A DNA stretch of 41,500 nucleotides from Glandiceps talaboti (taxonomy: Eukaryota > Hemichordata > Enteropneusta > Spengelidae). Numbering within the stretch: position 1 is the first letter of the stretch; every line of letters begins with the position of its first letter. A program made the position numbers and the translations under genes. The notes under the pieces are model-generated. The model was not told the origin of the DNA. It searched no databases and was given only the letters and a program-made list of their open reading frames with translations. Below are positions 12,801 through 20,374 of this stretch, in pieces. Location: contig NC_135567.1 of the NCBI RefSeq assembly GCF_964340395.1, forward strand, positions 14,816,306 to 14,857,805, in the 5' to 3' direction.

Positions 12801-13383
12801 TTGTTGAACGTTATTAGAGCGTTAAAATAAGCAATACGTGGCGCGACTGTTCATTTCAGTAATGACCAAAGTCCCGCCAAAAATAATCGTCAAAATTGTC
12901 GTTTTCTTTCAAAAAAAATTTGTTCTTTGCAGCTCAATTTTAGACAGGAAACCCAAAATTGGTGTTGATCAACCCTATACGTGTTGTAGGATACTCGCCT
13001 GAACTGTCCGTGGTTGTCGTTGTCGTTCTTGTTCCACTCCCTTGAGTAGCCGGAGGGCCGCAGTCGCAGTTCGCAAGATTTTGCACCAATGGTTTTATCT
13101 CGTCCAGTTCTCTTCTTAAGTCGTTCACTTCGTTGGCTTTTGTGCGAAGGTCGGCAATTTCGTTTTGAAGTTGTTCAATTTCTAACAAAGCGTCGTTGAC
13201 TTTCGGGCACACTTTACCGTCTCGTCGCGGTACAACGAGTGAATACATACACTGATCGTCTCTGGTAATACATTTTCGAGTCGCGTCCAAACAGTTGTAT
13301 GATCTATCAACGGTACTCTGTTGAAATGTCCCGTCAACGATAAGCAAGATATGGAGACACACTACCAGGAATATGTTGGACAT
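5280..13383 (-). CDS. Secreted 491-residue coiled-coil/EGF protein with unassigned C-terminal region (six exons, complete)
   Basis: Exons in transcription order: 13383-12999, 10470-10309, 9700-9390, 8004-7782, 5948-5661, 5386-5280. They total 1476 nt, which is 491 codons plus TAA, and all five junctions agree in phase (1, 1, 0, 1, 1). Residues 1-18 form a signal peptide. Cys 31, 38, 45 and 59 form a head with CMYSLVVP, resembling the C-x-Y-x-x-x-VP motif before coiled coils in angiopoietin- and EMI-type proteins. Residues 62-104 give a heptad coiled coil, and 118-128 a Thr/Ser linker. An eight-Cys EGF-like exon covers 130-182. The remaining 300 residues have well-formed motifs (ASYEPVNWIL, SFTGTYRADKWEL, GHGQDHCEFVGG, GTGFYYGKWIEC) but no family I can name. 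Likely an oligomeric extracellular protein. The ATG context is good (A at -3). Confidence 0.85.
5661..5948 (-). CDS. Exon 5 of the 491-residue protein
   Basis: 288 bp symmetric phase 1-1 exon (acceptor TTTTTCAG, donor G|GTGAGT), encoding residues 362-456. Conserved-looking segments include DCYGDQYV, KGKYVGVVLCSPTRYKIFLS and GHGQDHCEFVGG. It forms a second C-terminal module together with the last exon. Confidence 0.75.
6015..6455. mobile_element. Foldback (long inverted repeat) element
   Basis: Two diverged arms of about 110 bp in inverted orientation. The left arm holds AAGACCCCTGTTTATAAACA and the right arm its complement, TGTTTATAAACAGGGGTCTT. Pairing continues outward through ATTTTCAAGATAAAC and an AATGAAATCCACATGACCAG-like segment. 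It lies in intron 4 (5949-7781) of the secreted gene. No transposase is inside, so it is MITE-like. Confidence 0.7.
6565..6708 (-). repeat. Interspersed repeat R1, inverted copy
   Basis: The reverse complement of this stretch is clearly homologous to 9027-9170. Shared runs include GCAGAAATAATGTA and TTGAACACTGAATATTCATA. The two copies sit in different introns of the same gene in opposite orientation. They are probably two insertions of one element. Confidence 0.65.
7383..7456 (+). mobile_element. tRNA-derived SINE-like head
   Basis: Contains GTTAGAGCTGCCGTCTGGTA, which resembles a tRNA D-arm/box A, followed about 25 bp later by GGCTTGAGCCT, a near match to the box B consensus GGTTCGANTCC. 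The acceptor stems do not pair, so it is not a functional tRNA. It lies in intron 4 of the secreted gene, and the 3' boundary of the element is unclear. Confidence 0.45.
7782..8004 (-). CDS. Exon 4 of the 491-residue protein
   Basis: 223 bp, phase 0 in (acceptor TTTCAG) and phase 1 out (donor G|GTAAGT). It carries a Gly-rich stretch with two cysteines (LYCGYGSDLGGCDTV) and ends TSFTGTYRADKWELTL, apparently the last strand of the domain begun in exon 3. Confidence 0.75.
8200..8615. repeat. Three diverged tandem copies of a ~146-bp repeat
   Basis: The segment beginning AATTATGCAAATTGGTTATG at 8251 recurs in diverged form at about 8399 (AATTATGCAGATTAGTTCTG) and 8543 (AATTGTGCAAATTAGTAACA). Each copy is followed by a related CATGCNNTTCATA segment. 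It is intronic in the secreted gene. Confidence 0.6.
8670..9360. mobile_element. Foldback element related to the one in the acyltransferase array
   Basis: Inverted ends: the left arm has CAAGTTACCGTGCAGCAGG and GTCTGTTTGAT, the right arm ATCAAACAGAGCCACTGTCT and GGTAACTTGGG. The arms pair again inside (TTCTGGAGAGTAATTTCATA at 8984 against its complement near 9210). The right end matches the right arm of the array foldback (CATCAAACAGAGCCACTG), so both belong to one family. It contains repeat R1 in its loop. It lies in intron 3 of the secreted gene. Confidence 0.65.
9027..9170 (+). repeat. Interspersed repeat R1, direct copy
   Basis: Homologous, in inverted orientation, to 6565-6708. It lies between the arms of the foldback element at 8670-9360, which suggests nesting. 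Confidence 0.65.
9390..9700 (-). CDS. Exon 3 of the 491-residue protein, start of unassigned domain
   Basis: 311 bp, phase 1 in and phase 0 out, donor TTG|GTAAGT. It encodes residues 183-286: beta-rich, with Asn-linked glycosylation sequons (for example the NTT near the centre) and the motif LVLASYEPVNWIL near the end. It runs directly into exon 4, whose start ISYYVDESDV continues the same hydrophobic/acidic pattern, so one domain spans the junction. Confidence 0.75.
9850..9999. repeat. (CA)n and (TACA)n microsatellite
   Basis: A CA run of about 36 bp followed by about 100 bp of CATA tetranucleotide repeat, in intron 2 of the secreted gene. The open frames over it are artefacts. Confidence 0.95.
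10309..10470 (-). CDS. EGF-like exon of the 491-residue secreted protein
   Basis: 162 bp symmetric phase 1-1 exon, acceptor TTTTAACTAG and donor C|GTGAGT. It encodes 53 residues with eight cysteines, including CTNGICECNG and ending CTCL. The single-exon, phase 1-1 organisation is typical of shuffled EGF modules. Eight rather than six cysteines means it may be a laminin-type or otherwise diverged EGF. Confidence 0.75.
10475..11040. repeat. Nine-copy tandem repeat of 58-69 bp next to a splice acceptor
   Basis: Diverged units built on GAGTTTATAAGAATTTTGGG, then TTCAATTATTTTCTGC, with spacing of 56 to 70 bp between about 10498 and 10997. Every third unit or so carries an extra CATACCTAGTTAAAATT segment. 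It occupies the 3' end of intron 1 of the secreted gene, abutting the acceptor at 10471. Confidence 0.85.
11454..11752. repeat. 21-bp minisatellite, about 14 copies
   Basis: Unit TTTGACCATATCAATATATCA with few substitutions. Because 21 is divisible by three, long repetitive open frames appear on both strands. They carry no sign of being genes. It lies in intron 1 of the secreted gene. Confidence 0.95.
11753..12998. other. Remainder of intron 1, nothing recognised
   Basis: Contains a short (AC)n run near 11920 and unique-looking sequence. No exon with matching splice phase was found, and no RNA gene is recognised. Confidence 0.5.
12993..12999 (-). other. Putative GC-type 5' splice site of intron 1
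   Basis: The minus strand reads TTCAG|GCGAGT, with the exon ending at 12999. This is the only donor nearby that gives the phase 1 needed by the acceptor at 10470, and it matches the AG|GCAAGT consensus of GC-AG introns at most positions. The nearest GT (GA|GTAT) gives phase 2 and would break the frame. Confidence 0.6.
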
Positions 13384-13497
13384 TTTCCAAGTAAGACAGG
13401 GATAAATTCAACACGATCACATGCAATGTTTGTTTTCCTGGTGTGACGCAGTTGTGAATTGGCCGATACCAAGGCCCGTCTTTCTGCCACAGGACGT

Positions 13498-13510
13498 TAT
13501 TATATTCAGT
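13498..13510 (-). promoter_or_regulatory. Candidate TATA-like element of the secreted gene
   Basis: Minus-strand GAATATAATAA about 115 bp upstream of the ATG at 13383. It is suggestive only, since AT-rich motifs are frequent here. Confidence 0.25.
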
Positions 13511-13642
13511 GCCTTCTTCTTTTGTTCAGTATGGAGTGTTGACTAAAGCAAGTATCACGTGACGCTAATGTCTCAGTTGACAGCGTCCTTTCAATGTAAT
13601 GACAACCAGGTAGATCACGACATAAACAGGACGTGATATAAA

Positions 13643-13701
13643 TTTTGAGTTACTCTAAACACGATTATTTTGAGTGACTCTAAACACGATTATTTTGAGT
13701 G
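13643..13701. repeat. Two-copy 25-bp direct repeat
   Basis: GACTCTAAACACGATTATTT preceded by GAGT occurs twice in direct succession, upstream of the secreted gene's first exon. Confidence 0.85.
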
Positions 13702-13989
13702 TATGTTAGTATGTCGACATAGAGAGTTAAGTTTTGATTTTTTTTATAATTATAGTTTTTTGGTGATTATCTGCCTGAACATTGCCTTGTTATTTTTTTT
13801 CTAATAGTTTATTATTAATCACTCCCCATACAAATATACATTCAATGGAAATAAATACATGTATTTATCGTAAGCATGAACAACGTATGTCATATTTCAA
13901 CTGCTTTGGAAGCAATAAATATATGAGATGTGTCAATGTATGTATATGAGTTGGGGATGGAGGGAGGGGTGGTATGATGATTACGAGTG

Positions 13990-14446
13990 GACAAAGACAC
14001 TATTTACTATTATAAGTAGACAAATACACTATTTACAGTCTGCATACATCAACTATTATGAGTAGACAAAGACACTTTACAGGCTACAGACAACTATTAT
14101 AAGTAGACAAAGACACTATTTTTAATCTACATCTAACAACTATTATTAGTAGACAAAGACACTATTTACAGGCTACAGACAACTATTATAAGTAGACAAA
14201 GACACTATTTACAGGCTACAGACAACTATTATAAGTAGACAAAGACACTTTACAGGCTACAGACAACTATTATAAGTAGACAAAGACATTTTACAGGCTA
14301 CAGACAACTATTATAAGTAGACAAAGACACTATTTTTAGTCTACATCTAACAACTATTATTAGTAGACAAAGACACTATTTACAATCTACATGCAACAAC
14401 TATTATAAGTAGACAAAGAAACTATTTACAGTCTACAGGCAACAAC
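13990..14446. repeat. ~43-bp minisatellite, about ten copies
   Basis: The unit contains GTAGACAAAGACACTATTTA, CAGGCTACAGACAACTATTA and TAA. Some units lack a few bases (CACTTTACAGG), and two carry a TCTACATCTAACAAC variant. Intergenic. Confidence 0.9.
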
Positions 14447-15010
14447 TATAAACAAAAAAGAATAAAGTTTAAATTATTGATTAAATATAGTGTATACAAA
14501 CCTCTATGGACAGTGGTTGGTTTCAAACACTTGATCAGCACAGTATGTAAAATCAAATACTTATGATATTTATGAAATTCAATGAGGTAATAATATAGTA
14601 ATTAGAATTTAGAGATTTGATTATGGACTTACTGAGTGACACATGGCATTAATGGTATCTACCATTGAATTCCAACACTTGAGGGCGGAGATTTTCACCG
14701 TTATTAATTACCAGCAGGACCAGCTCAGTGAGTCAGTGATGGCACATCGCAAGGTACCGAGTCGCCTCTCATTATGTATTTTATACTAAACTTAGTTATT
14801 TGGTTTTGATTTAACGAGTTGTGGGTATATGTATATGAGCTTAAATGTGTCTTGGTGAAACACGGTGAATTATGGAAATGATGCAAAACCAATATCTATG
14901 GAATTTGAAAAAGTCTGGAAAAATAAATGAGAAAGAACTTACATATACTAATATTAGAATGAACAGTTTGTGCTAGAAGTATACAGCACTGCCAGTTTAA
15001 ATAACTATAC
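14447..15010. other. AT-rich stretch, no further exon of the CARF-like gene recognised
   Basis: The exon ending at 15011 leaves phase 2, so later exons should lie here or further left. I could not find one with confidence. The segment 14690-14800 is less AT-rich but carries no convincing open frame. Confidence 0.4.
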
Positions 15011-15167
15011 CTGTTCATTGGAGTTGTCTCTCTTGAATCTTTGCCTTGATGACAGTCAAGAGTCATTCTGCCACTCGTGATGAAGGGAATACCATCATAT
15101 GCCACATTATATATATCTTTGACATTCTCCCTCAGATTCCAAAAAACTTTATGTGATTTACCTATGG

Positions 15168-15929
15168 TTTTAGTGTTCAACATTGTCATTAAATCTAATA
15201 TTTGCATTGATATCGTAAGATTACCTTTAAAAATACCAGTTATATGGACATATTTGTGTTAGAAAACATGATATACATGGTGGGTTTTTTTAAGTTTATT
15301 CATAAATGTTTTATTTCAATAAAATAAAAATACATGTAAATAATTACAAAAAATTAGTAATCAAAAGTTAACATAAAGAAAATTATGCATTTTAGCTATT
15401 TACAACAGGAATTATAAAACACAACATAATGGCATTCAAAAAACACTACATTCGTGAAAATATGTTCATTTATAAAGTGTTTTATTCAATAAATTAAAAA
15501 GTAAATACAACTTATGAATAAGGAAGTAATAAAATCAAGGGAAAGTGAAACTATTTTAAAAACTAAATAAGTTAAGTATAAAACAAAACAAAATCTTATG
15601 CTATCATGATCTGTGAGATACATATCAATAAAATATTCAAAATAAGATATAAATAAAATCAAAACTTAACTATGGCCTAGGTAGTATGTAAATGTCAATA
15701 TTGTTATGCTAATTAGGCTTGAACTAGGGGTCAATAAGTATCTCCAAATTATCCAAGTATTCCACACAGTAAATATGAATTTGAACAAAACAGTCTCCAG
15801 AACCTGATATGAATATTATTAGTCTAAGCTCTGAATTACATGTTAGAAATATACATTTCAGAAAACAATTCTATCGAACAGAACTTGTTGAAAATTAGTT
15901 ACTTCAATATACATGCACTAGTTATTAGA
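15168..15929. other. AT-rich intronic stretch
   Basis: Part of the inferred intron of the CARF-like gene, upstream of the foldback element. It is poly-A/T rich with many short AATAAA-like motifs on the plus strand. No gene recognised. Confidence 0.4.
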
Positions 15930-16340
15930 AATGATATATTGAACACATATTGCCTGGCCATGAGGGCTATAGCACCCGTTTATTACACTCGAGGGACTGT
16001 GAGTTACCAGAATCACATGCTATTTCCCGAGGCCAAAGGCCGAGGGAAATAGCATGTGGTTGTGGTAACTCACAGTCACGAGGGGGTAATGAACGGGTGC
16101 TATAGCCCGTAAATAGGCCAGGCAATATGTGTTTTATAATATACCCCATGCTGTGAACTCGCGGTGGCAGACGACATCCTCAGAAGCCGCCATTTTGACC
16201 TGCTGTGAACGCGCGGTGGTCACGTGACCATGTAAAAGCTAATGGAATTATTTCCCTAGGGAAATAGTCATTCTATTTTCCTATCACGTGACTGATTCTA
16301 GCGAATCATGGCACAGCATTATCACTAGGTATATTATAAA
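15930..16340. mobile_element. Nested foldback element with near-perfect central palindrome
   Basis: The inner arms are GGGCTATAGCACCCG (15965) and CGGGTGCTATAGCCC (16096). They converge on TATTTCCCGAGGCC and GGCCGAGGGAAATA either side of an AAA centre near 16033. The outer arms ACACATATTGCCTGGCCA and GGCCAGGCAATATGTGTT extend it to about 200 bp. A further TATAATATACC at 16135 faces GGTATATTATA at 16328, suggesting a larger outer inverted repeat. No coding capacity. It lies in the inferred intron of the CARF-like gene. Confidence 0.75.
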
Positions 16341-16904
16341 TATTGATAGAATCACCATAAATTCAAAAAGAAAAAAAGAAGCAAAATCTGGGTTATTCTT
16401 CAATGAAAACCTATTATAATACTATAAAACCATATGTATCATTAATAAAAAACAGCAAGTAAAACTGTATAAATAACCTAAATATTTATGTCATGAAATT
16501 ACCGGCTACCTACCAATAACGTCTCTAAATGTATAAGAACCAAACGACTTTGTACGACGGTAAACACAAAATTTAGAGTGTGTTTCGATCTCAAATACAC
16601 GAATCAGTTCTAATGCATCTTCAATGTTGCTTAAATGTAATCATCTGTGCGTTCGATAAACTTCTCACTCCACGTCATTTTGATTGTTGTTTTCGATAGC
16701 AATTGCGATAGCAAGTGTATGGATACTCAACTTACGTTGATTTGAAAATCGACGGGTGTAAATTTAAATATCTTTAAATTCCCGCTGCCAGTCTATTTAC
16801 ATAATAGTCTCCGCCCATTCTCTGACGCTCCTGTCAAAACGCGCTAAGACCCCCCGCGACCTGGTGCAGGGCATCCGATCCAGTGTCTTCCCCTTTATCG
16901 ACCT

Positions 16905-17762
16905 TCATGTCTTTTCAAACATCAGCCATGCAAATAAATGTGGGGATCTGCATATTCCAATTTTTTCCATAGCTTTTACCATTTCGATATTGTCGTCTTG
17001 AATAAAGCCGAATTTCGATTCCTGTGGATATTTTTTATCCATTTTCTTTACCATCTTCGCGCACATGTATCCCGCTATGTTTTCCCCACGATGAGCAACA
17101 TCCACGAATAAATAGCCACAATCGCCAAATTCCTTGTGAACTGCGCCGCCAACGGTAACGTTTGTCGTTTGGTCAATAAGAGCAACACTATCGCAATATT
17201 CCAATGTGGTAGTAAATAATGGACTTGGTGTATATGAAGAGACCTTCCAACTTCTTGCAAGAATTTCGGAATCTGATGGCCTTAACTGACCTAAAATGTA
17301 TCCCTTAGGGGGCCCGCATTGCGCAAGTTTTTCAACAACAGTTTTGTCCGTCAATATAAACATGCGAATGTAATCTTTGTACACAAGTTTAAACTGCCTA
17401 CGTGCACACACAGTTTCAATTTCTCCTACAAGATTTTCTGGAATAGCTTCAAACATAATGTTGTCTTTTGTCCAATCAATAACACCATGTTGAAGTAGAA
17501 AGGTCGCGAGATTTCGCCTGCTTCTGGCATAAACCAGGTAAGTTTTATGATAGGGTGGAGCGTAGTAAAATCTATTCACACATACCAAACTTGTAGCTCT
17601 ATTGACGTCATCGTTATCTATAATAACATCTATACAGGGCCAGACATTGTTTGTTGATTGACTACTGCGAATCAGATTGTACGGTGGGTTACAAACGGGT
17701 AACCAATTCTGTAAATAGCCAAGAATTTCTGGTAGTCTTCTCTGGGTAAGTCTTGTGACCAT
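16905..17762 (-). CDS. GLYAT-like N-acyltransferase, copy 1 (class C)
   Basis: Single-exon 285-residue protein, close to the usual length of the glycine N-acyltransferase family (about 290). The N-terminal half (1-140) is the family's degenerate GNAT-like domain. The C-terminal half (about 150-285) is the FR47-type GNAT fold, with GYILGQLRPSDSEILARSW, the beta-strand GYLFVDVAHRG and the CoA-loop region HRGENIAGYM (224-233). It ends with FIQDDNIEMVKAMEKIG (N-x-x-x-x-x-x-x-E-K-x-G, typical of GLYAT C-termini). The family transfers acyl groups from acyl-CoA to glycine or another amine. The start is the ATG at 17762 with A at -3 and G at +4; an in-frame stop lies upstream in this copy. It is the most divergent copy (KWLP to NWLP, MVKKMDKKYP, GICRSP), and its 3' flank is not shared with the other six. 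Substrate unknown. Confidence 0.85.
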   Translation of the reverse strand: MVTRLTQRRLPEILGYLQNWLPVCNPPYNLIRSSQSTNNVWPCIDVIIDNDDVNRATSLVCVNRFYYAPPYHKTYLVYARSRRNLATFLLQHGVIDWTKDNIMFEAIPENLVGEIETVCARRQFKLVYKDYIRMFILTDKTVVEKLAQCGPPKGYILGQLRPSDSEILARSWKVSSYTPSPLFTTTLEYCDSVALIDQTTNVTVGGAVHKEFGDCGYLFVDVAHRGENIAGYMCAKMVKKMDKKYPQESKFGFIQDDNIEMVKAMEKIGICRSPHLFAWLMFEKT

Positions 17763-17908
17763 CTTCACGTGAAATCCGTAGCAATTGGGACGAATCCAAT
17801 AAAGCTAATGGTTATGTTAAGGCTGAGACCACGACAAGGCCGAAGTTTAGAGCGTGCCTTTCTTAACAATGGACGTACTAAAGGTGTATCGACCTTTTCA
17901 ATACACTG

Positions 17909-17944
17909 ATATATAGCTTTGACGTTCAACTTGCGCAGGCGCAG
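17909..17944 (-). promoter_or_regulatory. Core promoter: NRF1-like GC palindrome plus TATA, repeated at every array gene
   Basis: Minus strand: CTGCGCCTGCGCAA (17944-17931), one mismatch from the NRF1 consensus YGCGCAYGCGCR, followed about 13 bp downstream by CTATATATC (17918-17910), roughly 150 bp before the ATG. The GC palindrome recurs at 21400, 24156, 26944, 30397, 33180 and 36658, and the TATA lies at the same spacing. In copies 3, 5 and 6 the TATA is two bases longer and the spacer is shortened. A TSS about 30 bp after the TATA would give a 5' UTR near 120 nt with no intron needed. Confidence 0.55.
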
Positions 17945-18072
17945 ATGAATCTTGATAGGTCAAAAACAGATAATTGTTTCTGTTTCTGGTTTGCACATTG
18001 CTTACCCCCGCGTCGGCCTGTTTGTGTGTCCAGCAGTTTGGCTAGGGTGAAGTGAAGAGTGTTACACTGACA

Positions 18073-18602
18073 TTACTAGGTTAGTTTAAGTTGGGTTGTG
18101 AAAAGTGAACCTGATTTTACGGTCTGTTTCATCATATTGGTATTCAGTGGCCCAGTTTGATGCGACCACTCACAAACCAATACGGTACAAGCTACACATG
18201 CTACACTTAAATATAGCATGCTCGCAATTTCTTCAATCTTGCTCTAACTTTAAATGTTTTTTTTTTCGCTGAATTTCGCTCGTTGAAAGAAATTGGTAAC
18301 AAATATGTGTTACCGTTGACATATTTGCAGTTTTGTTTATCAATGTTCATTTACGCCCTACTTTGATTGAAGAGTCACAGAACTGTACCCAGGGTCATGA
18401 AAGGGCGCCACCATGAGTCCTTTATAAGAATTGTAATACTTGAATGCTTTATGTCATTTAGACAAAATGTAGCAAGAAATTGCTTGCTTACAACCTTTGA
18501 GTTCCATATTGGTTTCTGAGCGGTTGCATCAAACAGAGCCACTGAATACTAACATGAAACAAACGGTAAACAAGGTTTACCTTTCACTATTAACCTAAGT
18601 AA
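18073..18602. mobile_element. Array foldback element, unit 1
   Basis: About 525 bp with arms of roughly 180 bp: ACTAGGTTAG at the left pairs with CTAACCT-type sequence at the right (TTAACCTAAGT). Pairing continues through GTGAAAAGTGAACCTG, TTTACGGTCTGTTTCAT, GTATTCAGTGGC, GTTTGATGCGACCACTCAG and AAACCAATA. No transposase. Because it lies immediately upstream of each promoter it may have been part of the founding unit. Copies at 21542, 24308, 27086, 30549, 33332 and a truncated one at 36778. Confidence 0.8.
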
Positions 18603-18724
18603 ATGACTAATAAATGATAGTATGTTTCTGGTAAGGACCATGAATATAGTCCACTAGGGACTAATTGAGTCCATAATCCTGACTAATAAATGAAATGATA
18701 AATACAATAACAGCGTACAAATAT

Positions 18725-19070
18725 CAAAACAGATGTGAACAATCAATTATGTATTGAAAAACAAAATCCAGAACAGAAGAGAGAACAAAAATCAGAAAAC
18801 AAGTCGATTGTGTAAAATATGTGAAAATGTACACCACCAAAGGAATTAAGTCAGAATTTAGGTTCAAAAATAAAATAATTGTCTGATGACTGAAGTGTAC
18901 GGAGATTAGGTTACTCATGAATAGTGTCTGATAAGTAAGACTGTGAAACACCATGTAACACTTTATAGGTGGTTAGGAGAACTTAGTAATCAATTCTGCA
19001 TTGTACTGGCAACCAGTGTAGTGCAGTCAATGTTCCTTTAGTATTGGTGTAATTGTTCTATTCCAGAAAA
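18725..19070 (-). mobile_element. CR1/L2-type non-LTR reverse-transcriptase relic, unit 1
   Basis: Minus-strand translation from about 19040 gives ALHWLPVQCRIDY, a stop, then VLLTTYKVLHGVSQSYLSDT, the C-terminal block that follows the RT domain in CR1/L2 elements. In-frame stops show it is dead. The 76-codon open frame over the same DNA is an out-of-frame shadow. Confidence 0.75.
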
Positions 19071-20374
19071 AACAAAACATTTTCACAAGAGAGCGTGGGA
19101 ACATCAAATAAGTGAATCAAGACCAGAAGGTCAGGTATTTCGTAATAAAGCAAAATATGTGACGTCATGAAAAACTTTAGTCAGCTACACGTCAAGCAGA
19201 ACGTGAAAAGTGCATTTCATAGAAATAGAACAATCTCTTACCTGGAGCAATGTAGAACAAATAGTTACGAAAGTAAGGGTGACCCCTTTTTGGTTTTACA
19301 TTTTTCATTACATTTTCATGGCAAGTGTTACCGACTTGACTTTGGTGGTGATAGCTATTGACCAAATTCAAGTTGTAATCTCAGACGCACACAGTCTATC
19401 TCAGAGGTACCAGAATCTCAGGACACGTATTCAGTGGATAAACGCACAAGCACTCAAAATATTACTTTGGTGAAGAAGATGTATGCTTAAACCAACAATA
19501 CGAGAGCTTTGGATTCGTTTTCCTTCATTTACAGCAGTTCAGACTAGATTGAAAAAATTGGTTCTCCGTAGTATTCCTACTACGACGCAGATCAGTTGCC
19601 GTAAGTTAAAGACGTGTTGCTCTCTTCCGCCCACTAGATCTCTCCCCGTATCCGTTGGCCTTTCGCATACACCCTACATTCACATTTTATTCAAAATCAA
19701 AGCTTCATTCCGTAATACAAATATGGTTAGTAAATAACAATGTTTACAGTAAACTTCAATTCTTTTCCTTATATATAATAGGAAGTGTTTATAAACTACA
19801 GTTAATTTAATTCAGAGATAAACAGTTTTGGAAAAACCCTTTTCCATTATAGTTGAATTCATTAAAAGTTGTGATTTATCACTTGTAGTGACACTTGCAA
19901 CATTCACTTAATTACAAGTAATAACATGGTCTAGCTCGTATTACTATCTCATTAATCAATTAGACCTCACACGGTCGGGTAGCCTAGATACAGTTACTGT
20001 TTGTTTATAATACAATTATATACTTTGTAACACAAGTATGGGTCGGTCGATTTAAAAACAAAAGTAAAAAAAGTCCCCAGAAAACAGTTCAGACGTTTAT
20101 TTCTTGCCAGAGAGGACGCTATTCAAACAATATTAAGGGCGGGCGAAAATAAAAATATGTGTGTTTATTTACATGTCGGAGGTGAAAGTTTGGGTCGGTC
20201 ACTAAAGTAATGAGAAACAAAAAAGAAAAATAGGATCATCATAAATAAAAATCTGTGAATTCAATTTCTGCACCTATTAGTGTTTTAGATACCTTTGGGG
20301 ATATTAGAACCACAGTATAATATGTTTTCGAGTGATTTCGCTAATCAAGCTTTCCAACCTGTCCTTATTGATCT
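19071..20374. other. L-type spacer, copy 1-2 interval
   Basis: About 1.2 kb shared with 28060-29373 and 34320-35631 but absent from S spacers. It has no conserved open frame: the 84-codon frame at 19483 is broken by a one-base insertion in the 28490 copy. It contains TGACGTCA near 19161 and a minus-strand poly(A) signal candidate (TTTATT on plus, 20164), about 205 bp past the next gene's stop. Confidence 0.6.

Larger units (their letters stand above)
15011..16678 (-). pseudogene. CARF-like (calcium-responsive transcription factor-like) gene fragment, frameshifted
   Basis: Two minus-strand exons with matching phase 1: 16678-16514 (donor G|GTAGGT) and 15167-15011 (acceptor CCATAG, donor AG|GTATAG). 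Exon 1 reads EDALELIRVFEIETHSKFCV then YRRTKSFG. Exon 2 reads SHKVFWNL, then YDGIPFITSGRMTLDCHQGK. The D-G-I-P-F ... G ... L-D-C-H-Q-G pattern resembles the N-terminal region of CARF-like and transposase-related zinc-binding proteins expanded in invertebrates. That is an assignment from general familiarity. The ATG at 16678 (A at -3) opens MTWSEKFIERTDDYI and hits TAA just before the rest of the exon resumes in another frame near 16633, which looks like a one-base loss in a T run. It is either a dying copy or a sequence error. The 3' end was not found. Confidence 0.5.

Noticed and set aside
13441-13560. A possible upstream exon of the 491-residue gene
   Set aside because: The exon starting at 13383 already has an ATG in good context and a signal peptide. 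No splice acceptor is needed.
13990-14446. CRISPR-like direct repeats
   Set aside because: Contiguous 43-bp tandem units without unique spacers in a eukaryotic genome: a minisatellite.
17075-17260. 61-codon minus-strand frames inside acyltransferase copies (also 20544)
   Set aside because: Out-of-frame shadows of the enzyme.
18724-18954. A 76-codon open frame, minus strand, repeated at 22192, 24954, 27732 and 31195
   Set aside because: It is recurrent only because the DNA is duplicated. It overlaps the RT relic in a different frame, is hydrophobic low-complexity, and is broken in unit 6.
19483-19737. An 84-codon plus-strand open frame in L spacers (also at 34744)
   Set aside because: The third copy (28490-28740) has a one-base insertion that breaks the frame, and there are no recognisable motifs. 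Not under coding constraint.
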